This document shows positions 15,817-23,540 of a DNA stretch of 64,000 nucleotides, in pieces. The position numbers and the translations under genes are program-made. A model generated the notes under the pieces. It worked only from the letters and a program-made list of their open reading frames with translations. It did no database searches and was not told the DNA's origin. Each line of letters opens with the position of its first letter. The stretch's first letter is position 1. The DNA comes from Halorussus sp. MSC15.2 (lineage in GTDB: Archaea; Halobacteriota; Halobacteria; Halobacteriales; Haladaptataceae), in assembly GCF_010747475.1 (NCBI RefSeq), contig NZ_VSLZ01000004.1:248001-312000 (forward strand), given 5' to 3'.

Positions 15817-16487
15817 CGCCGAGGTCGGCGCGAGCGCGCCCGACGACGTGCTGGCGAGCCACCCGGAACTGGCCTACTTCTGGGGCCGGGTCGCCGGGAA
15901 CGGCGACGTGACACGGGACGCCGTTGAGGTGAGAACCAGCGACGAGACCGCGGCCCGACGACTGGCCGCTATCGCCGGGGCCGAGCGCGTGGACCACCGC
16001 ATCTCCGAGCGCGACTACGCGCACGACACCGCCGTCACCCGGACAGAGGACGAGTTCACGGTACAGGTCGTCGGACGCACGCTCGCCGACCGCGCGAGCG
16101 CCGCCCTCGGTCTCCCGGTCGAAGACCAACCCGGCGGCTACCGGTTCGGCGCGTTCGCCGACCACGACCGCCAACTGCTCCGGGGACTCTCGGAGGGATG
16201 CGGCACCATCTGCCTCAAGAGTTCCAGCGGGACCGTCGGAATCTCGTTCGTCCACGATGACCGGACGCTGGTGGAGACCGTTCGGGGTCTCGTCGAGCGT
16301 TCGGAGCCGGACGCCCCCCACCGGCGAGGTGGCCGAAGCCTCGTCGGGGCGGTACTGGTTCGGCGTGGACGACGACGCCGCGGGCCGATTCGGGGAATGG
16401 CTCTACGAGGGAACCGAGGAATCGGGGCTGTTCTCGCCGTCCCGGCGGCGGAAACTGCGGAAGAGCCTCGAACGGGCCGAGGGATGA
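15809..16487 (+). CDS. LAGLIDADG-like cobalamin-operon protein (frameshifted)
   Basis: ATG 15809 opens MSDAEVGASAPDD; the reading frame is intact to about residue 170 (LVERSEPDAP) and resumes in another frame as TGEVAEASSGRYWFGVDDD to the stop at 16487. A run of six C at about 16314-16319 explains the break: five C would restore a 225-residue protein. Two motifs resemble LAGLIDADG helices, YFWGRVAGNG (residues 23-32) and LLRGLSEGCG (123-132), with Asn31 and Cys131 where homing endonucleases have the catalytic acids. It overlaps the ferredoxin by eight bases and cbiX by four, so it belongs to the operon. I infer a domesticated, non-cutting fold; its job in B12 synthesis is unknown. Confidence 0.6.
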
Positions 16488-17707
16488 GTCGCGCTAAAGG
16501 GACCGCGACGGAGTTCGCGGGCGAGGCCGTCCTGCTGGTCGGCCACGGGTCCCGGCGCGAGAAATCTAACGAGCAGGTTCGCGAACTCGCGGCCGCGCTG
16601 GAGGAGCGCATCGGCGTGGCGGTCGATGCGGCGTTCCTCGAACTCGCGGAGCCGTCGATACCGGATGCGATAGACGCCCTCGCGCCCGCCGTCGAGGAGG
16701 TGTCGGTCGTCCAGTTGTCGCTGTTCGCCGCCAGTCACGTCAAGAACGACGTGCCGCTGGCGGTGGAGCAGGCCCGCCGGGACCACCCCGAGACGACGTT
16801 CGACGTCGGGTCGCACCTCGGGGTCCACCCGGCGCTGCTCGACCTGTTGGACGACCGGGCGGCCGAAGTCGAAGCGGAACTCGGCGTGGACCGCGAGGAC
16901 GACGACGTGGCGGTCGCGCTCTGCGCCCGCGGGTCCAGCGACCCCGACGCCAACGCCGACGTGCACAAACTCGCTCGCCTGCTCTACGAGGGCCGGGAGT
17001 TCTCGTCGGTGGAAGCGACGTTCATCGGCGTCACGGAACCGACGCTCGACGAGACGCTCCACGGCGTCGCCAAGGAGCGACCCGACGCCGTGGTCGCGCT
17101 GCCGTACATGCTCGGCGACGGGGTGCTGACCCAGCGGGTCCGCGACTGGACCGACGAGTTCGCCGAGGAGTACCCCTACGTCGACGCCGCGGCGGGCGAC
17201 CCGCTCGGGACCGACTCGCGCCTGCTCGACGTGCTGGCCGACCGCTGGCAGGAGGCCCGGACCGGCAGCGTGGAGATGTCCTGTGACACCTGCAAGTACA
17301 AGGTCGAACTCGACGGCTACGAGGAAGACCAAGGCGGTGCGCGGGCGATGCTCCGGGCGCTGACCCATCAGGAGACCCACGCCGACCGCGAGGACGTGGA
17401 CGACGACCCGCACGTCCACGACGCGCCGGACAAGCACGTCGCGGTCTGCACGAACCAGACCTGCGCCGCGGACGGGTCGGCCGCCGTGCTGGAACGCCTG
17501 CGACAGGAAGTACGCGACTCCGAGGAGGCCGACGCCCGCATCACCCGGTCGTCGTGTCTCGGCCAGTGCGGCGAAGGCCCGATGGTCGCCGTCTACCCCG
17601 ACGGCGTCTGGTACGGCGGCGTCGGCGAGGACGACGCCGAGCGAATCGTCTCGTCCCACCTCGACAGGGACCGCATCGTGAGCGACATCGTGGACCAGAC
17701 GCTCTGA
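16484..17707 (+). CDS. cbiX: Two-domain CbiX cobaltochelatase fused to a 2Fe-2S domain
   Basis: A 407-residue protein starting at ATG 16484 (overlap ATGA); the longer open frame before it is only the shifted neighbour. Two CbiX/SirB domains occupy about residues 14-125 (LLVGHGSRREKSNEQVRELAA, SLFAASHVKNDVPLA) and 145-255. They insert Co2+ into sirohydrochlorin, with His20 and His89-type ligands. MSCDTCKYKV (about 265) and an Asp/His linker follow. The final 80 residues are a thioredoxin-fold [2Fe-2S] domain (CTNQTC ... SSCLGQCGEGPMV). This fusion suggests redox or iron-sulfur control of cobalt insertion. Confidence 0.88.
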   Translation: MSRAKGTATEFAGEAVLLVGHGSRREKSNEQVRELAAALEERIGVAVDAAFLELAEPSIPDAIDALAPAVEEVSVVQLSLFAASHVKNDVPLAVEQARRDHPETTFDVGSHLGVHPALLDLLDDRAAEVEAELGVDREDDDVAVALCARGSSDPDANADVHKLARLLYEGREFSSVEATFIGVTEPTLDETLHGVAKERPDAVVALPYMLGDGVLTQRVRDWTDEFAEEYPYVDAAAGDPLGTDSRLLDVLADRWQEARTGSVEMSCDTCKYKVELDGYEEDQGGARAMLRALTHQETHADREDVDDDPHVHDAPDKHVAVCTNQTCAADGSAAVLERLRQEVRDSEEADARITRSSCLGQCGEGPMVAVYPDGVWYGGVGEDDAERIVSSHLDRDRIVSDIVDQTL

Positions 17708-17732
17708 AAACGGATTCCGAAACCATTCAACC

Positions 17733-18107
17733 ATGAGCTGTTACGAAATCGAAGCACTACGACTCGGACTGATGAACGTACTGGGAACCGAAGACGAGAG
17801 CGCGCGCCGACACGCACAGAAGGAACTGGAGGGCCACCTCGACGGGCCGGTCGGCGCGCTCGCGGCGGCCGAGACGCTGGCCGAAATCGAGCGCCACCTC
17901 GACGCCGCGCTGGTGGACCTCGAAGCGGAAATCGCCGAGACCAGCGACGACGCCCCGGAGTACGACTACCTCCGCGGGCGACTGGTCGCGGTCCGTGACG
18001 CCGAGCGCGCGGTCCAGCGCCTGACGACGCAGGGCGAGAGCGTACTGGACGGTCTCGGCGAGGCCCACGACGTGCTCCACGAGGCGTTCCCGGTCGAAGA
18101 CGAATGA
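17733..18107 (+). CDS. DUF3209 family protein
   Basis: A 124-residue, mostly helical acidic protein beginning MSCYEIEALRLGLMNVLGTED. It matches DUF3209, a small family found almost only in archaeal and a few bacterial cobalamin clusters next to cbiX. Cys3 in the opening MSCYEIEALR is the only cysteine and could be functional. It starts 25 bases after cbiX and overlaps the next gene by four bases. A cobalt-chaperone or chelatase accessory role is plausible from context but unproven. Confidence 0.8.
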   Translation: MSCYEIEALRLGLMNVLGTEDESARRHAQKELEGHLDGPVGALAAAETLAEIERHLDAALVDLEAEIAETSDDAPEYDYLRGRLVAVRDAERAVQRLTTQGESVLDGLGEAHDVLHEAFPVEDE

Positions 18108-19444
18108 GCCTCGACCGAAGCGTCTCGGTCGGTCTGGGCGAGGCGACGGCTCGCGGAAGTCGCCAGCAGTGGCGGCGGTCCAGCGTGACCGCGCTCGGAG
18201 ACGGTGGCTTCGCTGTCGGGACCGCCGACGGGACCATCCGGTCGCTGGACGCCGACGGACGGGAGCGGTGGCGAGCGCCCGGCGAGGAGATGGCCGTCGC
18301 GCTCACCGAGTTCGCGGGCGGTGAGAGGACCGACGGTTCGCGAACCTCGTCGGACCGTCGGTCCGACGGCGGCGTCGCCGTCGGCACCCGGGGCGACCGC
18401 GGCCGGATTCGACTGCTCGACGGCGACGGGAGCGAGCGGTGGCGCTACGACACCGCGGACGACCTCGGGGGTCCCGCGAAGGAGAGCCTGTTCTGGTACC
18501 CCTTCGTGGTCGATATGGTCGCCGACGGGCCGGTCGAGGGCGACGACGCGTCCGACGGGACCGCAGAGGGCCGACTCTACGTCGCGGCCCGGCGGTACGA
18601 GCGCGACGGCGACGAGCGCGTCTGGAACAGCGCCGTGTACGCGTTCGGCCCCGACGGCGGGGTCCGCTGGCGGTACGAGACCGACGCCTCTCCCATCGCG
18701 CTCTCGCTCGGCGACCGACAGTCGTCGTCCGACGACGATGACCGCGCGAAGCGTCTCGCGGTGGCTTACAACCGCTGCGGCGGCGACCACGACCGGGGTC
18801 TCGTCGTGCTGGACGCCGAGTCCGGTACCCCCGTCTCGGACTGGGACCCGGAGACCGACGGCGAGCGTCGCGTCGGGGACGCGTCGCTCTCCGGCGGCGT
18901 CGTCGCGGCGGCGAGTCACGGCGACTACCGTGGGTACGCGCTCGATGCGGAGCGCGCCGAACAGCGGTGGGCCGCGGACCTCGGCGTCGAACGCGAGGTC
19001 GGCGAGGAGACGCTGTACGCCTACCCGAACCACGTCCACCTCGCGGACGAGGTCGCGCTGTTCGTCACGGGCAACACCTTCCCCGAGGAGGGCCGCGAGG
19101 CCGAGGGACGCCACCCGAACGAACACACCATCGCCGCGCTCGGACGCGAGGGTGGCGAGCGCCTCTGGACGGCCCCCGTCGGCGGGTTCGTCGCGGAGTT
19201 GTCGGCATCTGACGGGCGCGTCGCGGTGCCCTGCGCACAGCACTTCCGAGACCGCGACGCCGAGGCCCACGCGCTGCGGGTGTTCGACGCCCGAGAGGGA
19301 CCCGCCAGAGAAGTCGCTGCGGAGGGCATCGTGACCGCCGCCGCGCTCTCGGGCGACCGCGTCGCCTTCGTCGAGGAGCCAGTGGAGTACCACGACGAGG
19401 GCGAGGTTCGCGGGGAGTACCGACTGCGAATCGAAGCGGTCTGA
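18104..19444 (+). CDS. Cytoplasmic PQQ-like beta-propeller protein
   Basis: A 446-residue protein made of repeated blades with WRYDTADD, RWRYETDA and RWAADLG type Trp-docking motifs of the PQQ/BamB-like propeller. There is no signal peptide or Tat motif, so it stays in the cytoplasm. It is the last gene of the cbiT operon and starts inside the DUF3209 stop (ATGA). Cofactor-binding residues of true PQQ dehydrogenases are not recognisable, so a scaffold or sensor role is more likely. It is followed by a T-run terminator. Confidence 0.75.
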   Translation: MSLDRSVSVGLGEATARGSRQQWRRSSVTALGDGGFAVGTADGTIRSLDADGRERWRAPGEEMAVALTEFAGGERTDGSRTSSDRRSDGGVAVGTRGDRGRIRLLDGDGSERWRYDTADDLGGPAKESLFWYPFVVDMVADGPVEGDDASDGTAEGRLYVAARRYERDGDERVWNSAVYAFGPDGGVRWRYETDASPIALSLGDRQSSSDDDDRAKRLAVAYNRCGGDHDRGLVVLDAESGTPVSDWDPETDGERRVGDASLSGGVVAAASHGDYRGYALDAERAEQRWAADLGVEREVGEETLYAYPNHVHLADEVALFVTGNTFPEEGREAEGRHPNEHTIAALGREGGERLWTAPVGGFVAELSASDGRVAVPCAQHFRDRDAEAHALRVFDAREGPAREVAAEGIVTAAALSGDRVAFVEEPVEYHDEGEVRGEYRLRIEAV

Positions 19445-19834
19445 GCAGCAGACTGACCCGTCTGACTCTCCTCGTATCAGTTTTTCCTACCGAGAGGTCC
19501 CGCCACGGTCCGCTCGACGCGAAGCCCCCGCTTCTCGGTCGAACTTTCACTTCGCTACCGAACCGAACGATACCGACGTTCGCAGTGCGACGATACTCCT
19601 ATCCCACGAGTGGCGTGATTCGGAGAGCCAGTGTCCTCGTTCGCTCCACGTCCGCTTCGTACGCTATCGTCGGAGAATCGGCGTTCGATACGCACAGGCC
19701 GGTCTCTCGGGGCTTCGAACAGGTAGCAGTCGGCGACCGCTTCGACCGCCCGCACAGCGACGCTGTAGAAATTCCATCGCGGAACGCGCGTTCGACGCCG
19801 AATCTTTACCCCCTCTGACCGCCAACCACCGAAC
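19445..19834. other. Intergenic stretch after the cobalamin operon
   Basis: 390 bases without a supportable gene. TTTTT at 19481-19485 just after the operon is a plausible archaeal terminator. Short frames here have no homologous look or start context. ATCTTTACC at about 19802-19810 is a reasonable TATA-like element for the small gene at 19835. Confidence 0.5.
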
Positions 19835-19957
19835 ATGTCCACGGAGAACTGGCCGCGAGAAATCGGCGACCATCGCGTCAACGACCGCTGGGAGTGCGAG
19901 GACTGCGGCGCGGACTTCGACTGCCTCTCGCAGTTCCGCGAGACCGACTGCGAGTAG
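19835..19957 (+). CDS. 40-residue zinc-ribbon micro-protein
   Basis: ATG 19835 encodes MSTENWPREIGDHRVNDRWE followed by CEDCGADFDCLSQFRETDCE and TAG. CxxC plus two further Cys can bind one zinc ion, in the style of the many C2H2/zinc-ribbon micro-proteins of haloarchaea. A TATA-like ATCTTTACC stands about 25-33 bases upstream, fitting a leaderless transcript. Convergent with the 2Fe-2S/cbtAB genes. A regulatory or RNA/protein-binding role is possible; nothing in the sequence ties it to B12 except position. Confidence 0.6.
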   Translation: MSTENWPREIGDHRVNDRWECEDCGADFDCLSQFRETDCE

Positions 19958-19992
19958 TTCGACTGCGAAAAGGAGTTGGAAGCGTCCCGCCT

Positions 19993-20361
19993 TCAGCACC
20001 CGTCAGACGGCGACCCGTCGGAGTCAGACGGGCCGACACCCAACCGAGTCGCGTCTGGGCCGAACACGTCGGCGAGTACCTCCGGCACCTCGTCGGGCGT
20101 CACTCCCGAGAACCACCGACCGCGGGGCTGGACGGCCACTGCGGTCCCGTCGGCGCTACAGAGACCGAGGCAACTCGTCTCGACGAGGTGGACCCGCGAC
20201 CAGAGCACGTCGCGCTCTCGGAGCCACGCCGTCGTCGCCTCGAAGACCGAGGGACCGTGAGCGTCCCCACAGCAGGCGTGTTCGGAGTCGCGGGCGTGCG
20301 TGCAAACCAGCACATGGTCGGTGAACCCGTTCACACGGACTTCCTCGGTGCGTTCGCGCAT
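19993..20361 (-). CDS. Thioredoxin-like [2Fe-2S] protein next to cbtAB
   Basis: A 122-residue protein starting at ATG 20361, one base into the cbtA stop. It reads VLVCTHARDSEHACCGDAHGPSVF ... VHLVETSCLGLCSADGTAVAVQPRGRWFSGV: the Cys spacing and LGLC loop of thioredoxin-fold [2Fe-2S] ferredoxins, with an extra Cys-Cys pair. It is similar in layout to the C-terminal domain of CbiX (16484). As last gene of the cbtB-cbtA unit it may couple cobalt uptake to redox state or deliver electrons to the pathway; inference. Confidence 0.75.
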   Translation of the reverse strand: MRERTEEVRVNGFTDHVLVCTHARDSEHACCGDAHGPSVFEATTAWLRERDVLWSRVHLVETSCLGLCSADGTAVAVQPRGRWFSGVTPDEVPEVLADVFGPDATRLGVGPSDSDGSPSDGC

Positions 20362-21089
20362 CAGTCGGCGTGACGCCCCGCTCCGACCGAGCGAGAATCC
20401 ACGTCGGGTGACCGCCGGTCGCGGCGGAGCAACCACGCGTGCCCGCTCGCGAGGACTGACCAGAGACCGACCTGACCGAAGACGACGAGACCGCTGAACG
20501 AGGCCGCGAGGCCCGCTGGAACCGCACCGTGGGTCGGGTTCGCGGGCGCGAACCCGGCCGACACGGCGAGCAGTGCGAGCGGTACAGCGGCCCCCGCCAC
20601 CGCGGCCGGGCGACCGGAACGGGATTCGAGTCGCCGATACGCGTATCCGGAGAACGCGCACGTCAGTGCGCCAGCGACCATCATCGCCGCGTACCACGAC
20701 AGTCGAGCGTCGGCCCCGAGCGTCTGCTCGACGCCCGCGGGTCGCGGAGGCAGGACGAGCCACGGTGCGCCCGAGACGGTGACGAATCCCGCGGCCGCCA
20801 GCACGTAGCTCGCGGCGTCCCCGCCCGGAAGACCGGGTTCGAGGAAGTAGTACGCCAGTCCGAACACGGCACCGAGCAGCCCCCCGAAGCAGACACCGGC
20901 GGCGACGCTGACCAGTTCGGTGGCGTGTTCCGAGACGGCCGCGTCGGCATGGTCGTGCTCGGCGTGGTCGTGGCCCGCCGTCTCCGCGAACCCCACCATG
21001 GGATTGCCGACGAGAGCGACGAACAGCCCGAAGGCGAGTCCCGCGACCAGACCGGCCTTCAGCCCGCGGAGGACGTAGTCCGCGAACAT
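20361..21089 (-). CDS. cbtA: Cobalt transporter subunit CbtA
   Basis: A 242-residue membrane protein starting MFADYVLRGLKAGLVAGLAFGLFVALVGNP. A His/Asp cluster AGHDHAEHDHADAAVSEHA (about residues 38-56) follows the first helix, the CbtA metal-binding loop. Further helices carry AGVCFGGLLGAVFGLAYYF and GAPWLVLPPRPAGVE. CbtA works with CbtB in predicted cobalt uptake for B12 synthesis. The pair lies between the two halves of the cobalamin cluster and shares promoter sequence features with other cobalamin genes. Confidence 0.88.
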   Translation of the reverse strand: MFADYVLRGLKAGLVAGLAFGLFVALVGNPMVGFAETAGHDHAEHDHADAAVSEHATELVSVAAGVCFGGLLGAVFGLAYYFLEPGLPGGDAASYVLAAAGFVTVSGAPWLVLPPRPAGVEQTLGADARLSWYAAMMVAGALTCAFSGYAYRRLESRSGRPAAVAGAAVPLALLAVSAGFAPANPTHGAVPAGLAASFSGLVVFGQVGLWSVLASGHAWLLRRDRRSPDVDSRSVGAGRHAD

Positions 21090-21090
21090 G

Positions 21091-21279
21091 TCAGTGGCAG
21101 GTGATTCCCGCGGCGTGTCGGAAGTTGTGCATCGAATCGTGGAGCATCGGGTCCTGTCCGAACAGGAGCGCGAACCCCACGGCCGCGAGGAGAGCGATTC
21201 CGAGCGCCGCCTTCAACGGTGTGAGTTCGACTCGCGCACGTTCGATTCGACCGTAGACGGTGTCGTTTGCAGTCGTCAT
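21091..21279 (-). CDS. cbtB: Cobalt transporter subunit CbtB
   Basis: A 62-residue single-helix protein: a charged N-terminus, helix LKAALGIALLAAVGFALLFG and the conserved His-rich end DPMLHDSMHNFRHAAGITCH. This tail is the CbtB signature and probably delivers Co2+ to CbtA. Its stop lies one base before the cbtA start. The 52 bases before its ATG hold a TATA-like TATAATAA and two inverted repeats, so expression is probably tightly regulated. Confidence 0.88.
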   Translation of the reverse strand: MTTANDTVYGRIERARVELTPLKAALGIALLAAVGFALLFGQDPMLHDSMHNFRHAAGITCH

Positions 21280-21280
21280 T

Positions 21281-21316
21281 GCAAATTCATTTGCTTATTA
21301 TACAAGTATGTTTGTA
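21281..21316 (-). promoter_or_regulatory. cbtB promoter with two inverted repeats
   Basis: GCAAATTCATTTGC (21281-21294) is a perfect six-base inverted repeat with a two-base spacer directly before the start codon. TACAA-N6-TTGTA (21301-21316) is a second one further upstream. On the cbtB strand TATAATAA lies 23 bases before ATG, so the first dyad would cover the transcription start and the second would flank the TATA box. Operator function is inferred. Confidence 0.5.
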
Positions 21317-21331
21317 AAACTTCCGTCTGCG

Positions 21332-23506
21332 CTATCGGTCGGTGGCGGCGAGAACTCGCTCGGGCGACAGCGACTCCAAGGGGATTCGCTCGCCGTCCGC
21401 GGCCGTAGCTATCTCGCCGACCAGTCCGCGGTCGCTATCGCCCGCGTCCACCACCACGACGTGGGCGTCCCGTTCGGCGAGTCCGCGGGCGGCCCGTCGG
21501 GTCGCCTCGGTCGGACTCCCCGACGCCACGTTGGCCCGGCCGTCGGTGACGACCACGACGACGCTCGCCGCCGCGTCGGCCCGCTCGACCACCTCGCCCG
21601 CGGTCCGGAGTCCCGCGGGGAGCGGCGTCCGGTCGCCGACCGGCAGGTCCTTGAGGTGGCGGGCGGCGAGGTCGGTGCTGTCGGTCGGCGGGAGCAACAC
21701 CTCGGCGTCCTCGCCCGCGAACGCGACGAAGGCGACCTCGTCGCGGCGCTCGTAGGCGTCCCGCAGCAGTTCCAGCACGACTCCCTTCGCGGTCCGCATC
21801 GCCGACCGCATCGAGACGCTGGCGTCCACCGCGAAGACGACCAGCGCCGACTGCTCGCGCGTCCGGACGGACGTGCGGAGGTCGCGCTCGGCCACCGCGT
21901 CCGCGCCGCGACTCGCCGCGGCGCGGACCGACGCGGCGGCGTCCACGGCGTCGCCCGCCTCGGCGCGCTCGGTTCTGACCTGCGCACCCCGGCCTTCGGA
22001 ACTCGGCGTCGCGGCCGCCCGCGAACCGTCCCCGTTGCGGGTCGCGGTCGAAGTTGCGTCGGCCTCCACACTGTCGATGTCCGGGCGTTCGGCCTCGCCG
22101 ACGCCGCGACGGGCCTGTCCGGGCACCAGCGGTACTCCCTCCTCGGACTCGTCGAAGCCACCCTCAGAGTCGCCCCCCGACTCCGAGTTCTCGCGGTCCT
22201 CGTCTGCGGCGTCAGGCTCGTCGCCGTCTCCGGTCTTCACGTCGGCGGGCGACTCCGCGCCGGGTCGGTCGCCGCGGTGGGAGTCGTCATCGTCGCTCGT
22301 CGAGTCCTCGGCGTCCGAGTTCCCCGATTGGGATTCGGGGCTGTCGGAATCCTCGGAGTCCGCCTCGGCGTGAGGACCGGAATCGTCGGCGTTGCCGGAG
22401 TCGTCGTTCGGCCCGCCCTCGGTGGCGGAGTCCTCGGCGTCCGAGTCTCCCTGTGGCTCGTCTCCTTCGTCCTCCGCGGCGTCCGCCTCGTCGTCGAAGT
22501 GGTCGTCGAGAACGTCGTCGGGGTCGGGCGCGTCCTCGAACGGGCGACTCCGGAGGCGGTGGGGGAGCGCGAGTTCGGCGGCCTCCCGGACGTCGGACTC
22601 GACGACCTTCGCCCGCCCGTCGAGCGCCGCGACGGTCCGGGCCGCGCGGGCGACCGAGATGTCCGCGCGGTGGCCCTCGACGCCCGCGTCTCGGCAGAGT
22701 TCGGCGATGTCGGCCTTGAACTGTTCGGGGAGGGTCACGCCCCCGAGGGTCTCGCGGGCGTCCGCGAGGCGGTCGGCGAGGTCGGCCGTCTCGTCGGCGA
22801 ACCCCTCGCGGAGGTCGCCCGTCTCGCCCAGCGCCCGGTCGAGAATCGTCACGCGGTCCTCGATGTCCTCGCACCCGGTGACGGTGGTCTGCAGGGCGAA
22901 GCGGTCCTTCAGTTGCGGTCGCAGGTCGCCCTCCTCTGGGTTCATCGTCCCGACCAGCGTGAAGTTCGCGGGGTGGGAGACGCTGACGCCGTCGCGCTCG
23001 ACGCGGTTGACCCCGGACGCCGCCGCGTCGAGGAGCACGTCCACGAGGTGGTCGTCCAGCAGGTTCACCTCGTCCACGTAGAGGATGCCGCGGTTCGCCC
23101 GGGCGAGCAGTCCGGGGTCGAACTCCGCCTCGCCATCGAGCGCGTCGGCCACCGAGAGCGTGCCGACCACGCGCTCGCGGGTCGCGCCCAGCGGGAGGGT
23201 CACGAGCGGAACGCCCCGGGTCTCGACCGGCGGGTCGGTCCGTGTCCGGCAGTCCGCGCACTGCGCTCCGGGGTCGTCCGGCGGACACCCGTACGGGCAG
23301 TCAGCGACCGCCCGCTGGTCGGGGAGGAGGTCCACCAGCGCCCGTACTGCGGTCGATTTGGCCGTCCCCTTCTCGCCGCAGACCAGTAACCCGCCGAGAC
23401 CGTCGTCCGTTGCGACCGCGAGCAACGCCCGCTTCAGGCGTTCCTGTCCGACTATCGCCGGAAAGGGGACGGTCGAAGCCTTTTTGGAGCCGCGTAATTC
23501 AATCAT
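21332..23506 (-). CDS. ChlI-ChlD fusion, cobaltochelatase motor subunit
   Basis: A 724-residue protein starting at ATG 23506 (the longer frame runs into cobN). Residues 1-330 are a ChlI-type AAA+ domain: FPAIVGQERLKRALL, Walker A GEKGTAKST, a four-Cys insertion DCPYGC ... CADC, and Walker B GILYVDEVNLL. A very acidic Ser/Asp/Glu linker of about 140 residues follows. The C-terminus is a von Willebrand A domain with the MIDAS sequence DASVSMRSA and VTDGRANV. It powers metal insertion by CobN, from which it is transcribed divergently across only 34 bases. Specificity for cobalt rather than magnesium is inferred from the neighbours; no chlorophyll genes are present. Confidence 0.9.
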   Translation of the reverse strand: MIELRGSKKASTVPFPAIVGQERLKRALLAVATDDGLGGLLVCGEKGTAKSTAVRALVDLLPDQRAVADCPYGCPPDDPGAQCADCRTRTDPPVETRGVPLVTLPLGATRERVVGTLSVADALDGEAEFDPGLLARANRGILYVDEVNLLDDHLVDVLLDAAASGVNRVERDGVSVSHPANFTLVGTMNPEEGDLRPQLKDRFALQTTVTGCEDIEDRVTILDRALGETGDLREGFADETADLADRLADARETLGGVTLPEQFKADIAELCRDAGVEGHRADISVARAARTVAALDGRAKVVESDVREAAELALPHRLRSRPFEDAPDPDDVLDDHFDDEADAAEDEGDEPQGDSDAEDSATEGGPNDDSGNADDSGPHAEADSEDSDSPESQSGNSDAEDSTSDDDDSHRGDRPGAESPADVKTGDGDEPDAADEDRENSESGGDSEGGFDESEEGVPLVPGQARRGVGEAERPDIDSVEADATSTATRNGDGSRAAATPSSEGRGAQVRTERAEAGDAVDAAASVRAAASRGADAVAERDLRTSVRTREQSALVVFAVDASVSMRSAMRTAKGVVLELLRDAYERRDEVAFVAFAGEDAEVLLPPTDSTDLAARHLKDLPVGDRTPLPAGLRTAGEVVERADAAASVVVVVTDGRANVASGSPTEATRRAARGLAERDAHVVVVDAGDSDRGLVGEIATAADGERIPLESLSPERVLAATDR

Positions 23507-23540
23507 ACTTGTACTACTACAATGGAGGTTTAACAACGTT
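23507..23540. promoter_or_regulatory. 34-base divergent promoter of chlID and cobN
   Basis: The two starts are only 34 bases apart. TTGTA-CTAC-TACAA (23509-23522) is a perfect inverted repeat in the middle. On the minus strand TTAAAC lies about 27 bases before the chlID ATG, as expected for a leaderless promoter. On the plus strand GGAGG (23524-23528) lies 12 bases before the cobN ATG and suggests a leadered transcript starting inside chlID. One bound regulator could switch both genes. Confidence 0.55.

Noticed and set aside
15800-17707. A single 635-residue fusion of the LAGLIDADG-like protein with CbiX
   Set aside because: The join passes through an Arg-rich out-of-frame stretch. A one-base correction restores a separate gene ending at 16487, with CbiX starting at an overlapping ATG.
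19585-19818. A 77-codon frame in the gap after the cobalamin operon
   Set aside because: Its predicted product is basic and Ser/Arg-rich, unlike haloarchaeal proteins, and it overlaps the likely promoter of the zinc-ribbon gene.
21332-23506. Magnesium chelatase for chlorophyll synthesis
   Set aside because: ChlID and CobN resemble Mg-chelatase subunits, but all neighbours are cobalamin genes and no bacteriochlorophyll gene is present, so cobalt is the sensible substrate.
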